Positions 25,154 to 32,705 of a stretch of 63,675 nucleotides of DNA are shown here, piece after piece. The DNA is from Halanaerobium congolense (GTDB lineage Bacteria > Bacillota > Halanaerobiia > Halanaerobiales > Halanaerobiaceae): NCBI RefSeq assembly GCF_004366375.1, contig NZ_SOEF01000016.1, forward strand, positions 1-63,675, read 5' to 3'. The notes beneath the pieces were generated by a model. It worked only from the letters and a program-made list of their open reading frames with translations. It was not told where the DNA came from and ran no database searches. Position 1 is the first letter of the stretch; each line of letters opens with the position of its first letter. The position numbers and the translations under genes were made by a program.

Positions 25154-25583
25154 TTTACTTTCCTCCTTATCTTCTTTCTACTCATTTTATTTTAACCTGA
25201 TCTATCTGGCTCAGCTCAGCTAAAAATTAAAATACTTAAAATACCAAAATCTAAACTAATTATCACAATCTTAAATTTACTGCTTGATATTTTTTTACTG
25301 CTTACAATATAAGATTGTATCCTTATCTCAACTATTCTAATCAGGTTGAATGTATTATAACAAATAAATTCAACAATTTCCAGCTTTTAATACAAAAATC
25401 AAATAAATGTATTTGAATTTACTAATATATTCAGGTTAAACACTGAAATTTAGCAATTGATGCCTGGAGCTGAATATGATAAAATTAAAAAGTAAATATA
25501 AAATTAAAAGAAACAAGCAAATTTATATTTAAATTAGTGATAAAATTCAATATCACTAACTATATTATACGGGGGGATTAATT
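25154..25583. other. 430-bp divergent control region between two NSS genes
   Basis: No gene is found. It must carry both promoters. A plausible plus-strand pair is TTGATG and TAAAAT, 17 bp apart near 25457-25485. A 9-bp inverted repeat, TTAGTGATA/TATCACTAA, with an 8-nt spacer lies at 25534-25559, 25 bp before the plus-strand start, and looks like an operator or a leader hairpin. The minus-strand promoter is not obvious. Confidence 0.5.
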
Positions 25584-26909
25584 ATGGAAAGAGAAAATTG
25601 GACTTCCAGATTAGGTTTTATTCTTGCCGCTTCTGGGTCCGCAATTGGTTTAGGTAATATTTGGCGTTTTCCTTTTGTAACTGGTACAAATGGAGGCGCA
25701 ATTTTTATTTTAATTTATTTAGCTGCAATTTTATTTATTGGTTATCCTATTTTAGTATCTGAAATGTCTTTAGGGAGAAAAACTGCTAAAAATCCTATTG
25801 GAGCTTTTAAAAGTCTGGCTCCTAACACATCTTGGTATCTTGTTGGAGCTTTAGGAGTTTTATCTGGCTTTGTTATTTTAAGCTATTATTCTGTTGTAGC
25901 AGGTTGGGGGATGTCTTATATTTTCAAATCTTTAACATTTAATGTTGACAGCAACTTTCCTCAAATTTTTAGTTCCCATATTAGTAGTTTAACCGAACCG
26001 ATTTTATGGCACGGAGTTTTTATGTTCCTGACTATTGCCGTAATTGGTGCTGGTATAGTTAATGGAATTCAAAAAATAGTTAAAATTTTAATGCCAATTT
26101 TATTTGGGATTATATTCTTACTGATCATCCGCTCTGTAACACTTGAGGGTTCTGCTGCTGGACTAATTTTTTATTTAAAACCAGATTTTTCAGCAATTAG
26201 TTTCCAGACTTTTACTGATGCTATTTCACAGGCATTTTTCACCTTAAGTTTAGGAATGGGAGCAATTATCACTTATGGTAGTTATTTGAGTGATAAGGAA
26301 AGTATTAATGAAAGTGCTGCCTATGTTTTGGTTTTTGATACAGCCGTTGCATTGCTGGCAGGATTTGCTATTTTCCCTGCAGTTTTTGCCTTTGGACTTG
26401 ATCCAGCTTCTGGACCTGGACTAACCTTCATTACCTTACCAGCTGTTTTTACTCAAATGCCATTTGGGACATTTTTTTCTTTGATATTTTTTCTGCTGCT
26501 GACAATTGCTGCTCTAACGTCTTCAATTTCTATGTTGGAAGTTGTGGTTGCATTTTTAGTTGATGAACATAATTGGAATAGAAAAAAAGCCTCTTATTTA
26601 ATAGGTTTTCTCATCTTTTTAGTTGGTATTCCTCCATTATTGGGATATAGTTCTTTTTCTAATTTTAGCTTTTTAGGAATGAATGTACTTGATACCTATG
26701 ATTGGTTTTCCAATTCGATTTTCTTACCAACAGGTGGCATTTTAACATCTATTTTTGTCGGCCACATTTGGGGAAGCAGTAATGCCATTAAAGAAGCCAA
26801 TAAAAATAGCCGCTTTCATATTGGCAGTATTTATTCTTTATTATTAAAATATATAGTTCCAGCAGCTGTATTATTTATTATGCTTTTTACAATTTATCAA
26901 ACAATCTAA
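25584..26909 (+). CDS. NSS/SNF sodium-dependent transporter (short form)
   Basis: A 441-residue LeuT-fold Na+ symporter, about 50 residues shorter than the divergent paralogue and probably with 11 membrane helices, as in many bacterial NSS proteins. TM1 reads SRLGFILAASGSAIGLGNIWRFPFVTGTNGGAIF and TM6 reads SLGMGAIITYGSYLSDKES. The ribosome site is an unusually strong GGGGGG. The RlmD-type gene starts about 40 bp downstream and may be cotranscribed. Amino-acid uptake is the family role. Confidence 0.92.
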   Translation: MERENWTSRLGFILAASGSAIGLGNIWRFPFVTGTNGGAIFILIYLAAILFIGYPILVSEMSLGRKTAKNPIGAFKSLAPNTSWYLVGALGVLSGFVILSYYSVVAGWGMSYIFKSLTFNVDSNFPQIFSSHISSLTEPILWHGVFMFLTIAVIGAGIVNGIQKIVKILMPILFGIIFLLIIRSVTLEGSAAGLIFYLKPDFSAISFQTFTDAISQAFFTLSLGMGAIITYGSYLSDKESINESAAYVLVFDTAVALLAGFAIFPAVFAFGLDPASGPGLTFITLPAVFTQMPFGTFFSLIFFLLLTIAALTSSISMLEVVVAFLVDEHNWNRKKASYLIGFLIFLVGIPPLLGYSSFSNFSFLGMNVLDTYDWFSNSIFLPTGGILTSIFVGHIWGSSNAIKEANKNSRFHIGSIYSLLLKYIVPAAVLFIMLFTIYQTI

Positions 26910-26948
26910 TTAATTTTTATGAAAGTAAAATCTATAGGAGGTTCAATT

Positions 26949-28115
26949 TTGCAGATGACTGAAGAAATATGTGTTCATTATGATCGTTGCGGGGGTTGTT
27001 CAACTCAAAAAATCCTTTATCCGAAACAGCTAAAAGACAAAAAAGAAATGTTAATAGAAGTTTTTAATGAAAAAAAAGTAAAGACTGATGATTTTGAAGG
27101 TATTTTAGCAAGTCCAGAAATTTATGAATATCGAAATAATATGGAGTTCAGTTTTGGCGATTTAAAAAAAGATGGAAAACTGCAGTTAGGAATGCATCCT
27201 CGCGGCAGAAGATTTGACGTGATAACTGTAGATCAATGCCAACTTGTTGACCAGGATTTTAGAAAAATTTTGAGTACTATTTTGAAATATTGTCGGAAAA
27301 ATCAATTCAAGAAATATCATATTAAATTAAGAGAAGGTTTTTTACGAAACCTAGTTATTCGCAAAGGAATTAATACCGGGGAAGTTATTGCTAATCTAAT
27401 TACAACAAGCCAGGTTGACCATGACTTTACTCCTTTAGCTAATCAATTAAAAAACTTGAGCCTAAAAGGAGAACTAGTAGGATTTATCCAAACAATTAAT
27501 GATGATTTTTCAGATCAGGTAAGCTGTGATGAAATGAAAATTTATCACGGCAGAAATTATTTTTATGATCAGCTTTTAGATTATAAATTTAAAATAGATT
27601 CTCTCTCATTTTTCCAAACTAACACTAAGGGAGCGGAATTGTTGTATTCTGAAGCTAAAAAATATATAGGTAGTGCCAAAAACAAGATAGTTTATGATCT
27701 CTATTGTGGTGCAGGTACTATTTCACAAAGTATTGCTAATAATGCTGATCAAATATATGGAATTGAAATTGATAAAGAAGCTGCTGAAAGAGCAGCTGAA
27801 AATGCTGAGCTAAATAATGTAAAAAACACAAAATATATAGCTGGAGACGTGTTAGAGGAAATCCAAAATATTGACGAAAAAGCTAATTTAATAATTATAG
27901 ATCCACCTCGTCCAGGAATTAACCCTAAAGCTCTAGCAAAAATAGCTTCTGTCAACGCAAATGAGATTCTATATATTTCCTGTAATCCTAAAAGTTTAGC
28001 CAGAGATTTAAAAGAACTCAAAATCCACAATTATCAATTAGAAAAATTCAAGGCTATTGACATGTTTCCTCATACTAAACATTTAGAGGTTATAACATTA
28101 TTAAAAAAAGTTTGA
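26949..28115 (+). CDS. rlmD: 23S rRNA (uracil-5-)-methyltransferase, RlmD/RumA type
   Basis: A 388-residue TrmA/RumA-family enzyme that makes 5-methyluridine in RNA. The N-terminal Cys cluster (CVHYDRCGGCSTQ) is the 4Fe-4S site of RumA-type enzymes. The SAM motif is VYDLYCGAGTISQSIA, and the catalytic region is IDPPRPGINPKAL followed by YISCNPKSLARDL with the nucleophilic Cys. There is no TRAM domain, which suits the short Firmicute form. I start at TTG 26949, 7 nt after GGAGG. ATG 26955 is an alternative, and the ATG at 26919 lies before the ribosome site. Confidence 0.88.
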   Translation: MQMTEEICVHYDRCGGCSTQKILYPKQLKDKKEMLIEVFNEKKVKTDDFEGILASPEIYEYRNNMEFSFGDLKKDGKLQLGMHPRGRRFDVITVDQCQLVDQDFRKILSTILKYCRKNQFKKYHIKLREGFLRNLVIRKGINTGEVIANLITTSQVDHDFTPLANQLKNLSLKGELVGFIQTINDDFSDQVSCDEMKIYHGRNYFYDQLLDYKFKIDSLSFFQTNTKGAELLYSEAKKYIGSAKNKIVYDLYCGAGTISQSIANNADQIYGIEIDKEAAERAAENAELNNVKNTKYIAGDVLEEIQNIDEKANLIIIDPPRPGINPKALAKIASVNANEILYISCNPKSLARDLKELKIHNYQLEKFKAIDMFPHTKHLEVITLLKKV

Positions 28116-28189
28116 TATTCAAATCAAAATTGCTCAAAATATAGTTAGTATATAAAATAATCTTTAAACAACTTACTAAGAGTTAAAAG

Positions 28190-28227
28190 CTAGCCCTGTA
28201 TTTATTTAAAAACAACTGCAGGGCTAG
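28190..28227 (-). terminator. terminator of mntP
   Basis: CTAGCCCTG (28190-28198) and CAGGGCTAG (28219-28227) form a 9-bp stem. On the minus strand it is followed by CTTTTAAC. It lies 26 bp past the mntP stop, between convergent rlmD and mntP. Confidence 0.7.
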
Positions 28228-28252
28228 TTCATTAATTTTTTATTATTTAATC

Positions 28253-28798
28253 TCACATAAAAATAGTATTAACACCCAAAATTAGTAAAATTGCTCCACC
28301 TATATAATTAGAATACTTTTCTACTAAAGCAATATGTTTAATATAATTAATAATGATAAAAGCAAATACAGTCATAAGAGAGGCTACTAAACCAATTATT
28401 ATAGAATCTTGAAAAATTAATAATAATTTTAAATTAAAAAGCAGTGAAAAACCAGCTCCCAGTGCATCAATACTCACACTAACACCTAAAACAATAACAC
28501 CCCATAAATTTAAATTTGTATAGATACACTCCTCTTCATTTTTATATCCCTCACGAATCAGAAAAATTCCCAGAATAAAAATTACAGCACCACTAAAATA
28601 ATTAGAAATAGTAAAAAAATATTGATCAATAAAATTACCACCTAAGCCTCCAATTAAAGCAAATAAGAATTGAAAAAATCCAAAAGAAAAAATAACTTTA
28701 GATTTTTCTATTAAATTTGTTGGTTTACCGCACCCAACTGCCATTGTTACTCCTGCAGCATCTAAGCCCAGAGCAAAAGCAACTAATAAAATATTTAT
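28253..28798 (-). CDS. mntP: MntP/YtaF-type manganese efflux protein with non-canonical start
   Basis: About 181 residues with six hydrophobic segments. The two halves each carry the family motif: LGLDAAGVTMAVG in the first and VSVSIDALGAGFS in the second. MntP exports Mn2+, while YtaF relatives are sporulation-linked. The first ATG (28744) would delete helix 1 and the LDAAGV motif. The frame is open upstream, and a strong GGAGGGG (28805-28811) sits 6 nt before an ATA codon at 28796-28798. No ATG, GTG or TTG is available, so an ATA start (or ATT at 28790) is inferred. Confidence 0.75.
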   Translation of the reverse strand: MNILLVAFALGLDAAGVTMAVGCGKPTNLIEKSKVIFSFGFFQFLFALIGGLGGNFIDQYFFTISNYFSGAVIFILGIFLIREGYKNEEECIYTNLNLWGVIVLGVSVSIDALGAGFSLLFNLKLLLIFQDSIIIGLVASLMTVFAFIIINYIKHIALVEKYSNYIGGAILLILGVNTIFM

Positions 28799-28900
28799 TT
28801 TAAACCCCTCCAGTATTACAATATTTATTTTTAATAATTAAGTATCTTTTTTTAGTTTTTTATTTAAAACTGCCAAGAATATCCCACTCAAGTTATGCAT
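28799..28900. other. start of the mntP-hutP divergent region
   Basis: The 28799-29108 gap is about 310 bp. This part holds the mntP ribosome site and AT-rich sequence in which the mntP promoter must lie, but no convincing -35/-10 pair was found. The rest of the gap holds an IS605-type end (28901-28917), a 38-bp palindrome (29000-29037) and the hutP promoter. Confidence 0.5.
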
Positions 28901-28917
28901 TGGATGGTAAGGTTCAC
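28901..28917 (+). repeat. solitary IS605-type right-end sequence
   Basis: TGGATGGTAAGGTTCAC matches the minus-strand reading at 17484 (TGGATGGTGAGGTTCAC) at 16 of 17 positions, and its last 12 bases match the tnpB element end at 63139-63150 at 11 of 12. No transposase gene is near. Confidence 0.55.
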
Positions 28918-28999
28918 TAGATTTATTAATATTATAAAATATATAGCTTTGATATGCAATGATATGCAGTCAAATATAAATGCTTTAAATAGTCAAAAC

Positions 29000-29037
29000 T
29001 TTTATAACCAACTTAATGCATTAAGTTGGTTATAAAA
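29000..29037. repeat. 38-bp perfect palindrome upstream of hutP
   Basis: The arms are 19 bp each (TTTTATAACCAACTTAATG and its complement) with no spacer, centred between 29018 and 29019. AAATAG and CTATTT outside the arms extend the symmetry. It ends 13 bp before the hutP -35 box. It is a candidate operator in the divergent mntP-hutP region. Confidence 0.9.
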
Positions 29038-29049
29038 CTATTTAGTTAT

Positions 29050-29078
29050 TTCACTTTACTAAAAATCTCTGCTATAAT
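29050..29078 (+). promoter_or_regulatory. hutP promoter
   Basis: A TATAAT -10 (29073-29078) lies 17 bp downstream of TTCACT (29050-29055), a weak -35. Transcription would start near 29085, 24 bp before ATG. Confidence 0.6.
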
Positions 29079-29108
29079 TAAAATATAAATTCCAGAGGAG
29101 GAATAATT

Positions 29109-29534
29109 ATGGAACATAACAGTCTTGAAACTGCTAAAGCAGCTATTAAAATGTCTATTTCTAGCAGAAGTGAAGAAAAGGTATTAAAGAAAGAATTTGC
29201 AGCTAATGAAATAAATACTGCTGCTGTTGATTTTGGTGGTGAATTTAATAAATCAGTTCCTGAAATTATAGAAAGAGCAGTAATTGCAGCAAAACGCGAA
29301 AATATAATCGACAATTCTCATGTGGCCCAAGGAGCAGTTGCTGGAGCAGCACATGATGCCTTAGCTCAAATAATGCCCAGAACTATGGGGTTAAACGTTG
29401 GTGGAAAAATTGGAGTTGCTAGAAGTGGTGAACACATAGTTGTCGCTGTCTTTTTTGGTGTTGGTATGTTCAATTTAAATGAGGTAACTGTTGGCTTAAG
29501 CCATCGATCTTTATTGGATAATCAAAAAAGCTAA
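29109..29534 (+). CDS. hutP: HutP family RNA-binding antiterminator
   Basis: A 141-residue HutP-family protein. In Bacillus subtilis HutP is a hexamer that binds leader RNA in the presence of L-histidine and Mg2+ and prevents termination ahead of the hut genes. The clostridial-type core is clear: AAVDFGGEFNKSVPEIIERAV, then GAVAGAAHDALAQIMPRTMGLNVGGKIGVAR, then VAVFFGVGMFNLNEVTVGLSHRSL. The terminal His aligns with the B. subtilis metal ligand His138, while the two upstream His ligands are not clearly kept. No hutH/U/I genes are here. The next transcription unit begins with an attenuator. Confidence 0.85.
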   Translation: MEHNSLETAKAAIKMSISSRSEEKVLKKEFAANEINTAAVDFGGEFNKSVPEIIERAVIAAKRENIIDNSHVAQGAVAGAAHDALAQIMPRTMGLNVGGKIGVARSGEHIVVAVFFGVGMFNLNEVTVGLSHRSLLDNQKS

Positions 29535-29583
29535 CTTAATTTATAATCTTCAACTTCACTATTTTTACCTTATCCAAATAAAG

Positions 29584-29613
29584 TTGACAAAGGGATAATT
29601 ATAATAGTATAAT
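29584..29613 (+). promoter_or_regulatory. promoter of the TrpX-type transporter operon
   Basis: TTGACA (29584-29589) and TATAAT (29608-29613) are separated by 18 bp. It lies 50 bp after the hutP stop. Transcription starting near 29620 gives a leader of about 300 nt before the first gene. Confidence 0.85.
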
Positions 29614-29631
29614 AAAGAAAATCGAATAACT

Positions 29632-29731
29632 GGTAGCATGGTAATACGGTAGGAGAAATTTGTAGGAAAGCTTAAGCTTTTGTTTAAACAAGGGATTTTT
29701 ATATCTAATTTTAAACAAAAAAGCTTTAAGC
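29632..29731 (+). promoter_or_regulatory. structured leader RNA with GGTA repeats and a long hairpin
   Basis: Three GGTA words at 29632, 29640 and 29648 are spaced exactly 8 nt apart, and a further TGTAGG follows at 29661. A long stem-loop with arms 29670-29688 and 29710-29731 comes next, then an intrinsic terminator. The T-box signature GGTGGNACCGCG is absent. With a HutP gene immediately upstream, regulated antitermination is the natural reading, but this is inferred. Confidence 0.6.
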
Positions 29732-29738
29732 ATTTTAA

Positions 29739-29761
29739 CACTCCAGCTGGAGTGTTTTTTT
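29739..29761 (+). terminator. intrinsic terminator inside the transporter leader
   Basis: CACTCCAGCTGGAGTG (29739-29754) is a perfect palindrome followed by seven T. It lies about 120 nt downstream of the promoter at 29584 and about 155 bp before the first transporter gene, the position expected of an attenuator. Confidence 0.92.
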
Positions 29762-29880
29762 ATTAGCTAGGAAATTATACCTGATGGTTTGTTGTGGATA
29801 ATATTTATAGTTTCATAATTTCCGCTATCAACAAAATTTAACCTTACTATATTACAGATTGTCCGAAGGACATTTTGTTC
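29755..29880 (+). repeat. 126-bp dispersed element, copy B, upstream of the TrpX-type operon
   Basis: This copy differs from the inverted copy at 11813-11938 at only two positions. It begins in the terminator T tract and ends 36 bp before the transporter ATG, so both copies sit between a terminator and a transporter gene in the same relative direction. It contains TGTGGATAA (29793-29801) and the TGTCC/GGACA hairpin. Confidence 0.9.
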
Positions 29881-29916
29881 TTATTCCCACTACCAGTTAG
29901 AAAGGGGAATAAAATA

Positions 29917-30897
29917 ATGAAAAATAACTTTTTAGTTTTATTTATTTTAACGTTGGTGTTTATTTTGACTGCTGGTTTGACTGTTGGAGCTCAAGAATAT
30001 AAAATAGGTATTTCACAATTTGTTGAGCATCCCGCTTTAGATTCAGCTAGAGAAGGTTTTATTCAGGGCTTAGTAGAAGCTGGTTTTAATGAAGAAAAAA
30101 TTGAGTTTATTGAACAAAACGCACAGGCTGATTTTGCTACTGCTCAATCAATTGCTCAACAGTTTAGAAGTAATGATCTTGATCTGATCTTAGCGATTGC
30201 AACACCAAATGCTCAGGCAGCTGCAAATGTTATTACAGAAACTCCTGTCTTATTTACAGCTGTTACCGATCCAGTTGAAGCTGGAATTGTTGACAGCATG
30301 GAAAAACCAGGCGGTAATTTAACTGGAACCACAGATATGAATCCTGTGGCTCAGCAGATTGAATTGATTAAAGAATTCATTCCAGAAATCAAAGACTTAG
30401 GTGTTCTTTATAATCCAGGAGAGGTTAATTCTGTTGTTCAGGTAGATATCGTTAAAGAAACAGCTAAAGCAATGGGAATTAAATTACACGAAGCAACTGT
30501 AAGCAACAGCAGTGAAGTAAGTCTTGCAGCTTCTTCTTTAGTTGGAGATATAGATGCAGTTTATGTACCTACAGATAATATTATAGTTTCAGCTTTGCCC
30601 TCTGTCCTACAAATTACTAATCAAAATAAAATACCTGTATTCGCTTCAGAAAACGGTCAGGTTAGACAGGGAGCAGTTGCTACTTTAGGAATAGATTATA
30701 AGCTGCTTGGTATTCAAACTGGTAAAATGGCAGCAAGAGTCTTAAATGGGGCTGACCCTTCAGAAATGCCTGTGGAATCTTCAAAAGAATTAAAACTGTA
30801 TCTTAATACAAAAGCTGCGGATAATTTAGATTTAGAAATTCCAGCAGCTGTTTTAGATAGAGCAAATGTTATTTATGAAGAAATAACCCAAGAGTAG
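29917..30897 (+). CDS. TrpX-type ABC transporter substrate-binding protein
   Basis: A 326-residue exported binding protein of the ABC_sub_bind (TrpX) family, with a signal peptide at about 1-26. Typical parts are YKIGISQFVEHPALDSAREGF, AIATPNAQAAANV, PVLFTAVTDPVEAGIV and GTTDMNPVAQQIELIKEF. Streptococcal relatives serve tryptophan uptake, and others are predicted for aromatic or other amino acids. The start is ATG 29917 behind AAAGGGG. A TTG frame to 29875 runs into the repeat element and is rejected. It is first of three genes with a permease and an ATPase. Confidence 0.9.
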   Translation: MKNNFLVLFILTLVFILTAGLTVGAQEYKIGISQFVEHPALDSAREGFIQGLVEAGFNEEKIEFIEQNAQADFATAQSIAQQFRSNDLDLILAIATPNAQAAANVITETPVLFTAVTDPVEAGIVDSMEKPGGNLTGTTDMNPVAQQIELIKEFIPEIKDLGVLYNPGEVNSVVQVDIVKETAKAMGIKLHEATVSNSSEVSLAASSLVGDIDAVYVPTDNIIVSALPSVLQITNQNKIPVFASENGQVRQGAVATLGIDYKLLGIQTGKMAARVLNGADPSEMPVESSKELKLYLNTKAADNLDLEIPAAVLDRANVIYEEITQE

Positions 30898-30950
30898 ATT
30901 TTTTAACAATTTAATAAAATATTTAGTTTAGAAATGGTGTGAGGTGTGTT

Positions 30951-31817
30951 ATGAATCTAAGTTTTGCAATTACGTCGTTAGAACAGGGCCTTGCCTTTGG
31001 TATTATGGCATTAGGTGTCTTTATATCTTTTAGAATCCTCGATTTTGCTGATCTGACAGTCGACGGCAGTTTACCTTTAGGTGCTGCTGTTTCAGCAAGA
31101 TTGTTAGTAGCAGGGGTTAATCCTTTTGTCACATTAGCTGCAGCGGTTGCAGCTGGAGGAATGGCAGGAGCAATTACCGGTTTTTTAAATACTAAATTAA
31201 AAATTGCTCCTCTTTTATCAGGAATATTGACAATGACTTCACTTTACTCAATTAATTTAAGAGTTATGGGTAGACCCAATATTCCACTTATCGGGAAGGG
31301 AACAATTTTCTCTTTTATTAGAGATTTAGGAGTTCCATATCCCTGGAATAATTTACTTTTATTAATTTTAGTAATAGTTGCTGTCAAATTAATCTTAGAT
31401 GCTTTTTTAAACACTCAAATTGGATTTGCTCTAAGAGCTACTGGAGATAATCCACAAATGATAAGAAGTATGGGAATCAGCACAAATTCAATGAAAATGT
31501 TAGGATTAATTCTTTCTAATGCATTAGTCTCACTGTCAGGTGCACTTGTTGGACAATATCAAGGATTTGCAGATGTTAATATGGGGGTTGGTACAATTGT
31601 AGCTGGATTAGCTTCAGTAATTATTGGTGAAGTTGTCATCGGAGATAGTTCAATTATAATTGCCACTCTTGGTGTAATTATAGGTTCTATTCTTTACAGA
31701 TTTAGTATTTCAATAGCATTAAATTTAGGGCTTGCTGCTTCAGATTTAAAATTACTGACAGCTATATTAGTTATAATTTTCTTATCAACTCCAAGAATAA
31801 AAAAAGCATTGAGGTGA
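30951..31817 (+). CDS. TrpY-type ABC transporter permease
   Basis: A 288-residue permease of the branched-chain/ribose-like BPD_transp_2 family with about 8-9 hydrophobic segments. The segment GFALRATGDNPQMIRSMGIS is the cytoplasmic coupling loop of this family, and ILDFADLTVDGSLPLGAAV near the N-terminus is typical of TrpY-like permeases. Start ATG 30951 lies behind GTGAGGTG. The GTG at 30939 overlaps the ribosome site. It is 53 bp after the binding-protein gene and 7 bp before the ATPase gene. Confidence 0.9.
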   Translation: MNLSFAITSLEQGLAFGIMALGVFISFRILDFADLTVDGSLPLGAAVSARLLVAGVNPFVTLAAAVAAGGMAGAITGFLNTKLKIAPLLSGILTMTSLYSINLRVMGRPNIPLIGKGTIFSFIRDLGVPYPWNNLLLLILVIVAVKLILDAFLNTQIGFALRATGDNPQMIRSMGISTNSMKMLGLILSNALVSLSGALVGQYQGFADVNMGVGTIVAGLASVIIGEVVIGDSSIIIATLGVIIGSILYRFSISIALNLGLAASDLKLLTAILVIIFLSTPRIKKALR

Positions 31818-31824
31818 TAAATAA

Positions 31825-32622
31825 ATGCTGAAAGTCAAAAATTTAGAAAAAATTTTTTATAAAGGTACTCCAAACGAGAATGTAGCCATTGATAAAATTG
31901 ATTTAACAGTTAACGAAGGTGATTTCATCACAATAGTAGGTAGTAATGGAGCAGGTAAATCCACTCTTTTAAATTCTATCGCTGGAGTTTTTCCAGTTGA
32001 AAACGGAAGTGTTATTTTAGATAATGAAAATATTACAAAAAAATCTGAATATAAATGTGCTCAAAAAATAGGAAGAGTTTTTCAGAATCCTTTAGCGGGA
32101 ACTTCGCCTGAAATGACTATTGAAGAAAATCTTTCGCTAGCAATTTCTAAATCTAGAAATCTCTCTTTAAGATGGGGACTAAGTAAACATAAAAGAGAAA
32201 TAATGCGTAAACATCTTGAAAAAATTGATTTAGGCTTAGAAAAAAGATTAACTACCAAAGTTAAGCTTCTATCTGGAGGTCAGAGACAAGCTTTAACACT
32301 TTTAATGGCAACGGTTGCTAATCCTCGACTGCTGCTTTTAGATGAGCATACAGCAGCTTTAGACCCTGCCACAGCTATTAAAATTAAGAATCTTACAGTA
32401 GAATTAGTTAATGAGAATAATATAACAACTCTAATGATTACTCATAATATGGAAGATGCAATCAAAATGGGTAACCGTTTAATAATGATGGATGGTGGTC
32501 AAATCATTTATGATATAAAAGCAGAAGAAAAGAAAGATCTTACTATTGAAAAACTGCTTAAAATGTTTGAAATTAAGCATGGTGGCCAATTTAATAATGA
32601 CCGCATGTTGTTATCTGTTTAA
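31825..32622 (+). CDS. TrpZ-type ABC transporter ATPase
   Basis: A 265-residue ABC ATPase that energises the transporter. Walker A is GSNGAGKST (about residues 39-47), the signature LSGGQRQAL, Walker B LLLLDEHTAALDP, and the switch His in MITHNM. The DEHTAALDP form of Walker B is characteristic of the ATPases that accompany TrpX-type binding proteins. It completes the operon and is followed by a terminator 11 bp past the stop. Confidence 0.93.
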   Translation: MLKVKNLEKIFYKGTPNENVAIDKIDLTVNEGDFITIVGSNGAGKSTLLNSIAGVFPVENGSVILDNENITKKSEYKCAQKIGRVFQNPLAGTSPEMTIEENLSLAISKSRNLSLRWGLSKHKREIMRKHLEKIDLGLEKRLTTKVKLLSGGQRQALTLLMATVANPRLLLLDEHTAALDPATAIKIKNLTVELVNENNITTLMITHNMEDAIKMGNRLIMMDGGQIIYDIKAEEKKDLTIEKLLKMFEIKHGGQFNNDRMLLSV

Positions 32623-32633
32623 TAAGCTACTAA

Positions 32634-32661
32634 AGCTCCCTATTTTTATAGGGAGCTTTTT
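32634..32661 (+). terminator. terminator of the TrpX-type transporter operon
   Basis: AGCTCCCTAT (32634-32643) and ATAGGGAGCT (32648-32657) form a 10-bp stem followed by TTTT. Confidence 0.92.
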
Positions 32662-32705
32662 CTATGCTTAATAATTATTATGAAATTCTATTCACAGCCA
32701 ATTAT

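Noticed and set aside
29620-29761. T-box riboswitch ahead of the TrpX-type transporter
   Set aside because: The conserved T-box antiterminator sequence (GGTGGNACCGCG type) is missing, and the leader is too short for the usual stem I architecture.
29875-29916. N-terminal extension of the TrpX-type binding protein
   Set aside because: It begins at TTG inside the 126-bp repeat and precedes the ribosome site. The signal peptide begins at ATG 29917.
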